A DNA stretch of 64,000 nucleotides, taken from Radiobacillus kanasensis. GTDB taxonomy: Bacteria > Bacillota > Bacilli > Bacillales > Amphibacillaceae. The notes beneath the pieces were generated by a model. The model was not told the origin of the DNA, did not search any database, and saw nothing but the letters and a program-made list of their open reading frames with translations. The stretch covers positions 2,734,001 through 2,798,000 of the forward strand of contig NZ_CP088020.1 in the NCBI RefSeq assembly GCF_021049245.1. Reading direction: 5' to 3'. A program made the position numbers and the translations under genes. Shown piece after piece: positions 34,131 through 41,772 of the stretch (positions within the stretch are counted from its first letter, which is position 1; each line of letters opens with the position of its first letter).

Positions 34131-34427
34131 TTATTCTATTTTTCCTTCCCAAGCGAGCATACCGCCATCCATGTTGATAACATTATACCCATGACTCTCT
34201 AAAAGCTGTGCAGCGCGACCACTTCTTCCACCAGACCGACAAACCATGATATATTCTTTGGATTTATCTAACTCGTGCATACGATATTCAAGTAAACCCA
34301 ATGGAATATGAATAGCTCCTGGTATTTTTCCTGTTGCGACTTCATCAACTTCTCGGACATCAATAATATCTTGAGCTTTGTGTCCCTCAACTAAATCTTG
34401 AACTTCCTTCGCTTCTAATTGTTTCAT
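34131..34427 (-). CDS. single-domain rhodanese
   Basis: 98 aa. Rhodanese fold with DIIDVREVDEVATGKIPGAIHIPLGLL and active loop MVCRSGGRSGRAA (Cys), then GYNVINMDGGMLAW. It starts 15 bp after the DsrE gene, with AAGGAGATGG as ribosome site. Sulfur relay between DsrE-like, TusA-like and dioxygenase proteins is inferred from the cluster. Confidence 0.88.
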   Translation of the reverse strand: MKQLEAKEVQDLVEGHKAQDIIDVREVDEVATGKIPGAIHIPLGLLEYRMHELDKSKEYIMVCRSGGRSGRAAQLLESHGYNVINMDGGMLAWEGKIE

Positions 34428-34442
34428 GTGTCCATCTCCTTT

Positions 34443-34922
34443 TTAAATAAACAAGTTAACATTGCCTTCTTCTGCATCTCCTAGGTAAGCAGCAACTCCG
34501 GCATAATCTATACCATCCATTAATTCTTCCTTTTGTAGTCCTAATAAATCCATCGTCATTGTACAGGCCACTAGTTTAATTTCTTGTTCCTTTGCCATTT
34601 CGATTAAGCTTGGTAGGCTCATCGCATTATGCTTTTTTATCACATTTTTAATCATTTTAGGCCCAAGTCCAGCAAAGTTCATTTTTGAAAGCCCCATTTT
34701 ATCGGCTCCTTTTGGCATCATTTTGCCAAACATTCTTTCTAAAAAGCCTTTCTTAACATCAATACCCTCCTCTTTCCTTAATGCATTTAATCCCCAGAAG
34801 GTATGAAAAATCGTTACCTCATGATCGTAAGCAGCCGCCCCATTTGCGATAATATACGCAGCCATTGCTTTATCATAATCTCCACTAAATAATACAATCG
34901 TTGTTTTTTTCTTTTCTGACAT
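34443..34922 (-). CDS. DsrE/DsrF/DrsH-like (peroxiredoxin-related) protein
   Basis: 159 aa. The fold starts KTTIVLFSGDYDKAMAAYIIANGAAA, followed by EVTIFHTFWGLNAL and a long helical region KGFLERMFGKMMPKGADKMG. The candidate reactive cysteine lies in KLVACTMTMDLLGL. This matches the larger DsrE-like proteins seen with TusA and rhodanese genes and found as a domain of CstA. First gene of the persulfide operon, directly behind the regulated promoter. Confidence 0.85.
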   Translation of the reverse strand: MSEKKKTTIVLFSGDYDKAMAAYIIANGAAAYDHEVTIFHTFWGLNALRKEEGIDVKKGFLERMFGKMMPKGADKMGLSKMNFAGLGPKMIKNVIKKHNAMSLPSLIEMAKEQEIKLVACTMTMDLLGLQKEELMDGIDYAGVAAYLGDAEEGNVNLFI

Positions 34923-34946
34923 TGTTTTTCCTCCTCACTGAAATAC

Positions 34947-34966
34947 ATATACCCCTATAGGTATAT
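34947..34966 (-). promoter_or_regulatory. CstR-type operator, leader proximal
   Basis: ATATACCCCTATAGGTATAT, a near-palindrome with C/G tract and AT flanks, 25-44 bp upstream of the dsrE-like start. Confidence 0.6.
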
Positions 34967-34979
34967 TTAATGTTAAAAA

Positions 34980-35005
34980 TTAAAAGAGGAAATTTCCTCT
35001 TTTAA
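34980..35005. repeat. 26-bp perfect palindrome in the leader of the persulfide operon
   Basis: TTAAAAGAGGAAA followed immediately by its exact complement TTTCCTCTTTTAA. It lies between the promoter and the first gene. On the minus strand ATTTTT follows, so it could act as an attenuator or as an operator. Confidence 0.65.
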
Positions 35006-35043
35006 TTAAAATCATTTTAGATGTCATGCCTGACAAAATACAT

Positions 35044-35071
35044 AATATACCCCATAGGGTAATTTTGTCAA
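35044..35071 (-). promoter_or_regulatory. promoter of the persulfide operon with embedded CstR-type operator
   Basis: Minus strand: perfect TTGACA (35066-35071), 16-bp spacer, TATATT (35044-35049). A second operator-like element TACCCCATAGGGTA (35048-35061) fills the spacer and touches the -10, so repressor binding would exclude RNA polymerase. Confidence 0.65.
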
Positions 35072-35132
35072 CATAAGAGATTCTACGATAATCTTTTAAA
35101 CACCGATTCCAAAAAATAATGGAGGATACAGA

Positions 35133-35249
35133 ATGATTAATAGAATGAAAAAAATAACAGGTTCTATTCCGTTTCATACTCCTTATTATAATCGTATAGA
35201 TTTGCTTTTTTTGGGGTATTCGGATTATCGTGTAGAAAAATTGTTTTAG
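35133..35249 (+). CDS. possible 38-aa peptide
   Basis: ATG 35133 with GGAGG 8 nt upstream opens a 38-codon frame (MINRMKKITGSIPFHTPYYN, continuing to RVEKLF). The ribosome site is good but the product is unlike any family I know, and it lies divergent from the persulfide promoter. Could be chance. Confidence 0.2.
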   Translation: MINRMKKITGSIPFHTPYYNRIDLLFLGYSDYRVEKLF

Positions 35250-35310
35250 TCGATTGGAGCTATATTAGGGGATATTTCAGATAATAGTGTGTAAATAATC
35301 AATGATTTTA

Positions 35311-35375
35311 TTGGCGCTCATGGGCCGGGTATTGGCGTTCATTTTCATTTTTGGCGTTCGTGTTTTTATTGGCGA
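35311..35375. repeat. four spaced TTGGCG units
   Basis: TTGGCG occurs at 35311, 35332, 35351 and 35369, with related flanks (CTCAT, TTCAT, TTCGT) and spacings of 18-21 bp. A degenerate short tandem array, which overlaps the 3' end of the frameshifted DUF3888-like gene. Confidence 0.5.
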
Positions 35376-35769
35376 AAATCAACCCTAGGATAAGTTTTTA
35401 CATGTTCATAATCTAATAGCTTCCCATCTTCACTTACAACTATGATATCTTCACCATAAGTGATATGTGCTCTATAGTAAGGAAGGACTTTCAACGTAAT
35501 TTCGTACGTACCGCCCACCCCGTTTACTTGCTTTATCGTAAAATTTCTGTTTGATAGGAAGCCCAGCCTTGCACATCTGGCGCTTGTTCATCGTTTTTAT
35601 AAATCTCGTCGATTGCTTGATTAATCGGTTTAGATAGACTATTAATAAGTGCATACGTTAGTGTATCGCATAATTTTGTGTCCGCTTCATTTATGGGCTT
35701 CGCATATACCGATGTTTGCAAGCTTAAGAACACAGTAATAAATACCATGAAATGAAAAACTTTTTTCAT
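35366..35769 (-). pseudogene. DUF3888-like exported protein, 1-nt frameshift
   Basis: The first 78 codons encode a signal peptide (FHFMVFITVFLSLQTSVYA) and the mature start LCDTLTYALINSLSKPINQAIDEIY, and stop early at 35533. Adding one base near 35538-35543 (ATTTTACG to ATTTTAACG) continues the protein as TIKQVNGVGGTYEITLKVLP and AHITYGEDIIVVSEDGKLLDYE to a stop at 35366. The restored length (about 134 aa) and content fit DUF3888 secreted proteins of Bacillaceae. Ribosome site AGAGGTGAT. Confidence 0.65.
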
Positions 35770-35900
35770 TTTTAATCACCTCTGTTTAGCTTCTATGAAC
35801 TAAAAAGAATTATTCCTGTTAGACGTTTATACACAAAATTAGTCTTAACTTATGGAAAACCAAATTTTATATCGCTAATAAGAAAGAGCATACAAGTAGT

Positions 35901-36575
35901 TTAGAAAGGTGGTTGAACTTTCCAGCCATGCCCTTCAAACCACTTTCTAAGTAACCATAAATGATCGCTACCTATTACAACAAGAACCCGTTCATCACTA
36001 TCCTCGGAGACCTCAAGTATATTATTAAAAATCTGAAGTTCTCGTTTCATCCACTTATTTATAAAAGAAAGCCCGATTGCTTCACCTTTAGCATCTACTG
36101 AAGCTAGGGAAAGGTATAACCGCTCGTTCATGTCAACTATATCCTTATGATTTAATGCTTTAAAGGCATCCATCACATTATTGTGAAGTTTGAGCTCAGG
36201 GTCATGTTCACCTTTTAAAGCTGTCCATAACTCTGGGTAACCATTTTTAACCACATTAATAAGTCGGGTCATTTCTTCTTGTGTGATCTCGCCGGTCCAA
36301 TTGATGGCATATACATCCTCATGCAATAGTTTTTTTGCTAAACGAAATCCTATCTGCTGAATTTCGTCAACAGAAGCCTTTTCAGTGGATTCTTTATAAA
36401 GTTTGTTCAGTGCATTCTGTTCGTCTCTTTCCCATTCTAGAGCTATTTTCGTTGGTTTAAAAATTGAAAGATATTCTACTAATTCGATTATTTCGTCTTC
36501 CTTTTGTTTAACTATCTCTTCATCCTGTTCAAAATGAAAAGTGCCCAAAAGGATTACCTCATTCTTTTTTTGCAA
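35901..36575 (-). CDS. DUF5694/TraB-like protein
   Basis: 224 aa, soluble. An N-terminal VILLGTFHFEQDEEI motif (GTFHF) and a C-terminal VLVVIGSDHLWLLRKWFEGHGW frame a helical middle that contains IALEWERDEQ. The GTxH-start and GxxH-end pattern is shared with the TraB/TIKI and DUF5694 groups, some of which are putative metallo-hydrolases. The activity is not established. It starts 23 bp after the Nudix gene stop, so both are probably co-transcribed. Confidence 0.6.
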   Translation of the reverse strand: MQKKNEVILLGTFHFEQDEEIVKQKEDEIIELVEYLSIFKPTKIALEWERDEQNALNKLYKESTEKASVDEIQQIGFRLAKKLLHEDVYAINWTGEITQEEMTRLINVVKNGYPELWTALKGEHDPELKLHNNVMDAFKALNHKDIVDMNERLYLSLASVDAKGEAIGLSFINKWMKRELQIFNNILEVSEDSDERVLVVIGSDHLWLLRKWFEGHGWKVQPPF

Positions 36576-36598
36576 TGCTCAGCCTCCTCTCCCAGCAG

Positions 36599-37021
36599 TT
36601 ACTTAACAACTCCTTCATATGTATAAGGAACAGCTTTATCTAACAAATATCGAACACCTTTTGTATGATAAGGCATCCAAGTATCCGCTTCTTCCAGACT
36701 CATCCACTGCACGTCTGAGATTGTTTCCGTATCTTGTATAAAAATTTCACCGCTTACTATCCTTGCTTTGAATGTTATAAAGAGGACATGGTTATCATGT
36801 TTTTTCATGAAGGCTTCATTTACGGATACAATGTCGTCCAACTCTACCTGTAATCCTGTTTCCTCTCTCGCTTCTCGAATCGCAGCTTGTTCCAGTGTTT
36901 CACCAGCCTCAACCGATCCACCAGGTAGGGACCAATTATCATACTTTATATTTTGAACCATTAGTACTTTGTCTTGTTCTTCATCAAATATAAGAGAATA
37001 TACGACATTTATTCTTTTCAT
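36599..37021 (-). CDS. Nudix hydrolase
   Basis: 140 aa. Nudix box GGSVEAGETLEQAAIREAREETGL, preceded by VLMVQNIKYDNWSLP. All catalytic glutamates are present, unlike the frameshifted Nudix gene at 7 kb. Ribosome site GAGGAGTTAGAGG. Substrate cannot be deduced. Confidence 0.88.
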   Translation of the reverse strand: MKRINVVYSLIFDEEQDKVLMVQNIKYDNWSLPGGSVEAGETLEQAAIREAREETGLQVELDDIVSVNEAFMKKHDNHVLFITFKARIVSGEIFIQDTETISDVQWMSLEEADTWMPYHTKGVRYLLDKAVPYTYEGVVK

Positions 37022-37099
37022 TCCTCTAACTCCTCTCCTCTCGTTCTATTCATAATTAGGTACAATAGGACAAACCACTGTTTTGAAAATTAAAATCCA

Positions 37100-37261
37100 T
37101 TAGCCTACCATAAAAGGAAGAAATACTATAGAAAACCCGATACTGATTAATAACGTTATTAGCCAATCTTTTTTACGAGTCATTTTGAAAAGAATATTGA
37201 AGACGGAGCTTATGCAGAAGCAAACAATAAATGCCAATAGAAAAGAAATAAGAAATTCCAT
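37100..37261 (-). CDS. small membrane protein (53 aa)
   Basis: Two hydrophobic segments (MEFLISFLLAFIVCFCISSV and LITLLISIGFSIVFLPFMVG) are separated by a basic loop KMTRKKDW. GAGGGGAG lies 8 nt before the ATG. The composition is coding-like, and the gene lies between zinc-ribbon and Nudix genes on the same strand. Unknown function. Confidence 0.5.
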   Translation of the reverse strand: MEFLISFLLAFIVCFCISSVFNILFKMTRKKDWLITLLISIGFSIVFLPFMVG

Positions 37262-37281
37262 AGTGCTCTCTCCCCTCACGA

Positions 37282-37488
37282 TTACAACAACTTTTTAGGT
37301 TCATCGGCATACCATATGGCAAAGCCACAGCTCCCACAAACATAAGGATTAATGTTGGTATTTTTCTTATTGGAAAACAATCTATCGCCTTCCGGGTTTT
37401 TAACTAGTAGTCCCTTCAATCCATCTGCGACATAACACTTTACTAAAGTGTCACCACATTTTTCACATTGCTTATTTTCCTGCTCCAT
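37282..37488 (-). CDS. small zinc-ribbon protein
   Basis: 68 aa with two CXXC knuckles, CEKCG (residues 8-12) and CGSCG near residue 51, separated by about 40 residues containing GLLVKNPEGDRLFSNKKNT. This is the four-cysteine pattern of zinc-ribbon proteins. Its stop lies 20 bp before the small membrane protein gene, suggesting a two-gene unit. Role unknown. Confidence 0.65.
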   Translation of the reverse strand: MEQENKQCEKCGDTLVKCYVADGLKGLLVKNPEGDRLFSNKKNTNINPYVCGSCGFAIWYADEPKKLL

Positions 37489-37556
37489 TAAAACACCTCG
37501 TACCTGAATTGGATTTTTCTCTTACAAGAACGTACGTATTGCAAAAGTCGATTGTT

Positions 37557-37908
37557 TCAAATTATTCCTTCTACCTTTCCATATTCGATAAGGGCATCGT
37601 AGGGATCACCTGGAATTTCAAGTACCTTGCAAAAAGCAGACTCTGTCTTATGGCCTTTTCTTTTTAAATCCAAAATTCCAGCTTTAATGCTAGGGTCTCG
37701 CCGCATGATCGTGTACTCAATCACCATATGTAAATAAGCATTTTTTTGTTTAACGGGGAGGGGCTGTCCAAATAACTCCCATTCAAAATCTTGAAAGAAA
37801 AAATTAGCTTTTATAACTGGAATTTTTCTAATCACTACATCCAGGGATAATCTTGATGCGTCATTGGTCTTATAATTAGCTTTTCTTGTCTTATCATTCG
37901 ATTCACTA
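37557..37908 (-). pseudogene. N-terminally truncated DUF4269 protein
   Basis: The frame encodes the C-terminal half of DUF4269 proteins: VIRKIPVIKANFFFQDFEWELFGQPLPVKQ, NAYLHMVIEYTIMRRDPSI, LKRKGHKTESAFCKVLEIPGDPYDALIEYG. The N-terminal half with the nucleotidyltransferase-like GS...D.D region is missing. The frame instead begins inside the end of the upstream gene without a plausible start. Probably a deletion joined it to the upstream gene. Confidence 0.65.
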
Positions 37909-38316
37909 CTATCCCTTTGAAATAGAAACACCGACAATTTGGTCGGAAAAGACAAGCATTTCACTAACTTTTTGGATTTTTTCTGGATTAGATAATGGTT
38001 TTATAATTGCGTCCTTAATATGTATTGGTCCAGTAATGTTAGAAGCGATGAATTCTGAAGGTAATCCCTTCATTTCTTTTCCAAAATCATCAAGTCCAAA
38101 ATCTATAAAAGTCTTTTCATCCTCTTCAGAGTCAAACAGATTAATGTCCCCTTCAATGGTTGCGGAATGAGTATGAATAACTAGCTTTCCTACTTGATTA
38201 ACAATGTCTTGGATAGGATTTTCTCCTAAGTCTAGTTGTTTTTTTAGGTCAAATAGATGTGTAATCATTGCTTTTTTATAATCCATTGCCTTATTAAGTT
38301 CATCTAGTTTTAACAA
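37909..38316 (-). CDS. hypothetical protein (135 aa)
   Basis: TTG start at 38316 with AGGGAGAG upstream. An N-terminal helical part (LDELNKAMDYKKAMITHLFDLKKQL) is followed by a beta-rich part with VIHTHSATIEGDINLF and ITGPIHIKDAIIKPL. It looks soluble and complete, but no family was recognised. It abuts the DUF4269 remnant, so its C-terminus may have been changed by the same deletion. Confidence 0.45.
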   Translation of the reverse strand: MLKLDELNKAMDYKKAMITHLFDLKKQLDLGENPIQDIVNQVGKLVIHTHSATIEGDINLFDSEEDEKTFIDFGLDDFGKEMKGLPSEFIASNITGPIHIKDAIIKPLSNPEKIQKVSEMLVFSDQIVGVSISKG

Positions 38317-38404
38317 ATCTATCTCTCCCTATATAGTATTATTTGATAGAATCAATCAAGTTAGTCAAATATTAATAGACTTAGTTTTAAAAATATTATC
38401 CCAT

Positions 38405-38572
38405 TCACAAACTAAACCATAAAATAAGGCTAATTCCAATTAACGAGAAGCCATACAAAATCCAAGCCAAGATTTTATTTCCTTTTGGCACTTCCTTTTT
38501 CTTAAGCACTCTATAATGTTGGAATGTTAAAAATATAAAGAGCATAATCGAAATGATCAGTAGTTCATTCAT
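38405..38572 (-). CDS. small membrane protein (55 aa)
   Basis: Start ATG 38572 behind GAGGAGGT with 6-nt spacing. Two membrane segments (LLIISIMLFIFLTF and ILAWILYGFSLIGISLILW) flank a basic loop RVLKKKEVPKGNK. The stop of this gene and the next start are separated by about 90 bp. Unknown role. Confidence 0.55.
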   Translation of the reverse strand: MNELLIISIMLFIFLTFQHYRVLKKKEVPKGNKILAWILYGFSLIGISLILWFSL

Positions 38573-38588
38573 TCCTTAACCTCCTCGA

Positions 38589-39143
38589 TTACTCAACCCA
38601 ATTCGAAATACGGTCACTAAAATATTGCCCGATTTTCTCCACCTCTGACATAACCCGACTAATTCCAATGTCAGATAAGAACCAGTTTTCCTTGGTTATT
38701 CCAAATTTGTCTACTACAGGGCAGACAACAAACTCTGTTTCCCTCGGAAACTCAGCCTGATAAGATAAAAGAGCTCGCCGAGCATGCCCAGCTTTACACA
38801 CAATGATCGCTTTGGAAGGACGAATTTCCTTCTTTCTCAAAACATCGAGAGAAAAATGGGCATTTTCAATGGTATGTTGGGCCTTATCTTCCTTTAAGAT
38901 ACACGCTTCAGGCACCCCTCTCTCTACAGCAATTTTCCGCAAAAAGTCCCACTCCGTTGTGTTCATATGTGGGTTAGTTCCACCTGAAGGTAGCATATAC
39001 GGAGCAAATCCTTTGTGAAAGAGATCGGCTGCTTTGATCATCATTTCTTGATGATCAGAACCTGGGATTAGGATTACATCTGAAAAGACAGGTTCATGCT
39101 CAACAAATATAAACTCGGTAATACAATCAAATGGATTTGTCAC
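38589..39143 (-). CDS. YdcF/SanA family (DUF218) protein
   Basis: 184 aa. The DUF218 core is visible: VILIPGSDHQEMMIKAADLFHKG, MLPSGGTNPHMNTTEWDFLR, CILKEDKAQHTIENAHFSLDVL (acidic and TxEN motif) and AIIVCKAGHARRALLSYQ. There is no signal peptide or membrane segment, so this is the cytoplasmic branch. The biochemical activity of the family is unclear. A SAM-binding role has been suggested for YdcF. Confidence 0.8.
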   Translation of the reverse strand: MTNPFDCITEFIFVEHEPVFSDVILIPGSDHQEMMIKAADLFHKGFAPYMLPSGGTNPHMNTTEWDFLRKIAVERGVPEACILKEDKAQHTIENAHFSLDVLRKKEIRPSKAIIVCKAGHARRALLSYQAEFPRETEFVVCPVVDKFGITKENWFLSDIGISRVMSEVEKIGQYFSDRISNWVE

Positions 39144-39160
39144 TTCACCTTCACATCCTT

Positions 39161-39628
39161 TCAGATTATGCCCTTCATCCTAATTACCTTCCCATCAAGC
39201 TCCGCCCCTATTTCTTCCAATCCAATTTCACGATAAAACCGTAATGCTCTTTTATTTGTTGGGGAAACTCTTAAATGGTATTCCATCAATCTATTACTCT
39301 CAAAAAATGTTCTAGCGTAACGATGTAACTCTTTCCCAATCCCTTTTCCTCGATACTTAGGAGCTAAATAGTAAAGATGTACGTAACCGATCTTTTTTCC
39401 ATTCCATTCACGGATGGACAATTCCAATTGACCAATTGGGTTGTTATCCATTTCAGCTATAACGAAACCATCAGGATACAAAGAAATTTTTTCCTCCAAC
39501 CATTGGAGATATTCTATCTCATCTCCAAAACCAGATAAGTTACCAAAACTCACCCTGAATGAGTCTTTACGGTACTTTATGACCTTTTCTCGATCCCTCT
39601 TCATATCTATCGTCCGAAATAAAAGCAA
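39161..39628 (-). CDS. GNAT family N-acetyltransferase
   Basis: 155 aa if started at TTG 39628, which has AAGGGTGA 5 nt upstream. The longer frame from ATG 39658 has no ribosome site. GNAT features: IGQLELSIREW, VHLYYLAPKYRGKGIGKELHRYA (acetyl-CoA loop RGKGIG) and LRVSPTNKRALRFYREIGLEE. Acceptor unknown. It lies 17 bp upstream of the YdcF gene on the same strand. Confidence 0.82.
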   Translation of the reverse strand: MLLFRTIDMKRDREKVIKYRKDSFRVSFGNLSGFGDEIEYLQWLEEKISLYPDGFVIAEMDNNPIGQLELSIREWNGKKIGYVHLYYLAPKYRGKGIGKELHRYARTFFESNRLMEYHLRVSPTNKRALRFYREIGLEEIGAELDGKVIRMKGII

Positions 39629-39697
39629 ATTATTCACCCTTAATGAAGTTTTTACCATTTTTATTTTTACAGTTCGATTACCAATATGACTAATATT

Positions 39698-40573
39698 TTA
39701 TTGATCTACCGAATCTAGGAAATGCTGAACTTCCTTTAAAAATCTACTTTGCTCTTCAATATGAGCATAATGAGAAGAGTTACTAAACTCCACATGTGTA
39801 CTATCTCTTGTGCCCTTTTTTAATATTTCAGATTGACCGATGGACATTCCATCATATTTTCCAGAGATGATTAAGGTCTTACATTGAATGTTTGGAAGAT
39901 CCTTTGTACGATCATACTTCGAGATTTCATCGTTCTCTTGCCAAATTAAATCGTTCGTTCTTTGATCTTTTTCGAGGAATGCTTCTTGGAGATATGTTGG
40001 GTAGCCCACTCTACAAAAAAATAGATTATTGTAGAGTTCCGTTGCCTCATTATATTCCTGTTTTGATACAGTCGTTCCTTTCTCCAATTTCTCTTTAAAA
40101 TCCTTTAGTTCAGGTGTAAAATACATTTCCTCAAACCTCGGGCGAAGTTCCCTAACTCTATTCCAATTGACAATCCCACTATGAAAAATCAAACTTTCAA
40201 CTTGTTGCGGATTACGTAAGGATATTTCTAACGCCAAGGTAGCTCCCCACGAATGTCCTAGTAAGTGATATTTATCTATATGAAAATAGGAAACTAGCTC
40301 CTCAAATTGGAGGATAAAGTCATCAATTGAAAGATTAGCAAAATGTTCAGATCTAGTAGATCGACCGCTTCCAATCTGATCATATACTAGAACTGGACGG
40401 TTTTGCCCTAGATCTAACAGGGGTTGTAACGTAAGAAAGGACAGGCCGGGGCCACCTGCTAATAAAATTAAGGGGGATTTTTGATGAGGATTTTCTTTAG
40501 GTATATGAAATTCATAGTAGGTTTTATAGTTACCATACTGGATATAGCCTTTTTTTATGTGGGCCGCTCGCAT
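39698..40573 (-). CDS. alpha/beta hydrolase, proline iminopeptidase-like
   Basis: 291 aa. The oxyanion segment LLAGGPGLSFLTLQPLLD (HGGPG-like, here AGGPG) is followed by VYDQIGSGRSTR and the nucleophile elbow LLGHSWGATLALE (Ser in G-H-S-W-G), with the Asp in IISGKYDGMS and the His in SNSSHYAHIEE. This is the proline iminopeptidase/haloperoxidase branch. The first His of the usual HGGPG motif is Ala, so peptidase activity is uncertain. Confidence 0.82.
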   Translation of the reverse strand: MRAAHIKKGYIQYGNYKTYYEFHIPKENPHQKSPLILLAGGPGLSFLTLQPLLDLGQNRPVLVYDQIGSGRSTRSEHFANLSIDDFILQFEELVSYFHIDKYHLLGHSWGATLALEISLRNPQQVESLIFHSGIVNWNRVRELRPRFEEMYFTPELKDFKEKLEKGTTVSKQEYNEATELYNNLFFCRVGYPTYLQEAFLEKDQRTNDLIWQENDEISKYDRTKDLPNIQCKTLIISGKYDGMSIGQSEILKKGTRDSTHVEFSNSSHYAHIEEQSRFLKEVQHFLDSVDQ

Positions 40574-40731
40574 TTCCTATTCCTCCCCCTTAAGATCCCT
40601 ATTTACATACTACTAGAAGGTGGGTCGAATTGTAAGTATTTGGACAAAAGGATGTCGTAGTTTTGGTGAGGTCCTTAGCTCTATTAGTTATTATCTTGTT
40701 GAAGACAGAATCGCTCCAAGGAATATGTAAT

Positions 40732-41024
40732 CTACTCAACAAGTGTTTTGTGTACATATACAATGATAGCTACCAAATATGCCAGAATCGTTGAAGGAAT
40801 GAATGAATCTTGGTAAGGAATGTGGATAATCCCATTTATCAGCAGGAAATAGCCACTATTTAAAAAATAATATCCAAAAATTTAGGTAACTTATTTTTGT
40901 TTCTTACCCTTGCTTGGTTAAAACCGGATAAAATCCATGTTATCTTTTTTACTCCAACCACGTAAGCAGATATAAAGAAAAAGACTGCTATTGACAATAT
41001 AATAGGGTCCAATTCAAAATACAT
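40732..41024 (-). pseudogene. DUF3784-like membrane protein, homopolymer frameshift
   Basis: From ATG 41024 (GGGGGA upstream) the protein starts MYFELDPIILSIAVFFFISAYVVGVKKITWILSGFN, the DUF3784 N-terminus, and stops at 40860 after LPKFLDIIF. The stop follows a run of six T on the minus strand. One extra T restores LNSGYFLLINGIIHIP and TILAYLVAIIVYVHKTLVE to a stop at 40732. The intact protein would be about 97 aa with three membrane segments. Confidence 0.7.
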
Positions 41025-41118
41025 GTCTTTATCCCCCAATGATCCATAAGTTGGAATTCCTATATTTCTTACATAAAAAAGCGTCAACCAGGTCGATTAA
41101 CACTCCTTTATTTCCTTA

Positions 41119-41491
41119 TCATTTTTCCATAACCGCAAGGTAGTTATCTTCTTCATCCGAAAAATTAAATACTTTGCCTGAAGGCATTTCTACCATATCT
41201 CCTACATTAATTTGTTTTACTTTAAAGTCTTCGTAAAGCTTTTCAAGATTTTCCGTAAAAAACATAAGGGAAGGTTTCAGTTCTGGTGACATTCTTGCAA
41301 CCAGGTCTTTATTATGAAGGATTATACTAGTCTCTGGACCCTTGGATGGGGCAATTTCAAACCACTTCATCCCTTCCCCATTTTCCTCAGCTACCACATG
41401 AAATCCTGCTTTCCGATCAAAACTTAACCGCTTCTTCCTGATTTTCAACATACAACATGGTCTGATCAACTTTTGAAATCCTAACAGTCAC
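41119..41491 (-). pseudogene. VOC (glyoxalase-like) protein with N-terminal frameshift
   Basis: From GTG 41491 the frame gives VRISKVDQTMLYVENQEEAVKF, then TGA. Two missing bases near 41411 (TTTTGATC instead of a TTT-TGG-GAT pattern) put the remainder in another frame: DRKAGFHVVAEENGEGMKWFEIAP, TSIILHNKDLV, SLMFFTENLEKLYEDF, MPSGKVFNFSDEEDNYLAVMEK. The rest is fully conserved with VOC family proteins. Confidence 0.75.
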
Positions 41492-41536
41492 TCCTTGTTT
41501 ATGTTTCCATACTTTGAAAGTCACACTTCGTTTCGA

Positions 41537-41734
41537 TTATAGTTTTTCTTTAATAGACTTAATTTCTGCTTCTAATTTTGCAACCTTATGTGCAAGGTCA
41601 TCAGGAGTAGTTTCCTTCCTTGAACTAGTAAATCTACTCTTTTTAATCATCAAATATAACACAACAATTATGGAAACAAATGCTGTAACAAACATCACCA
41701 TTATGATGATCGGCAAAAGTTCTGCTATGGACAT
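41537..41734 (-). CDS. small membrane protein with coiled-coil tail
   Basis: 65 aa. One long membrane segment (LLPIIIMVMFVTAFVSIIVVL) is followed by a helical charged tail DDLAHKVAKLEAEIKSIKEKL with heptad spacing. GAAAGGAGCGG upstream is an excellent ribosome site. Similar in layout to the 79-aa protein at 471-710. No family recognised. Confidence 0.6.
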   Translation of the reverse strand: MSIAELLPIIIMVMFVTAFVSIIVVLYLMIKKSRFTSSRKETTPDDLAHKVAKLEAEIKSIKEKL

Positions 41735-41772
41735 TTTCCCGCTCCTTTCTTGCGATTAATCAATCTTATTCA

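Noticed and set aside
34980-35177. 65-aa minus-strand frame upstream of the persulfide operon
   Set aside because: It spans the promoter, operator and palindrome and has no plausible start.
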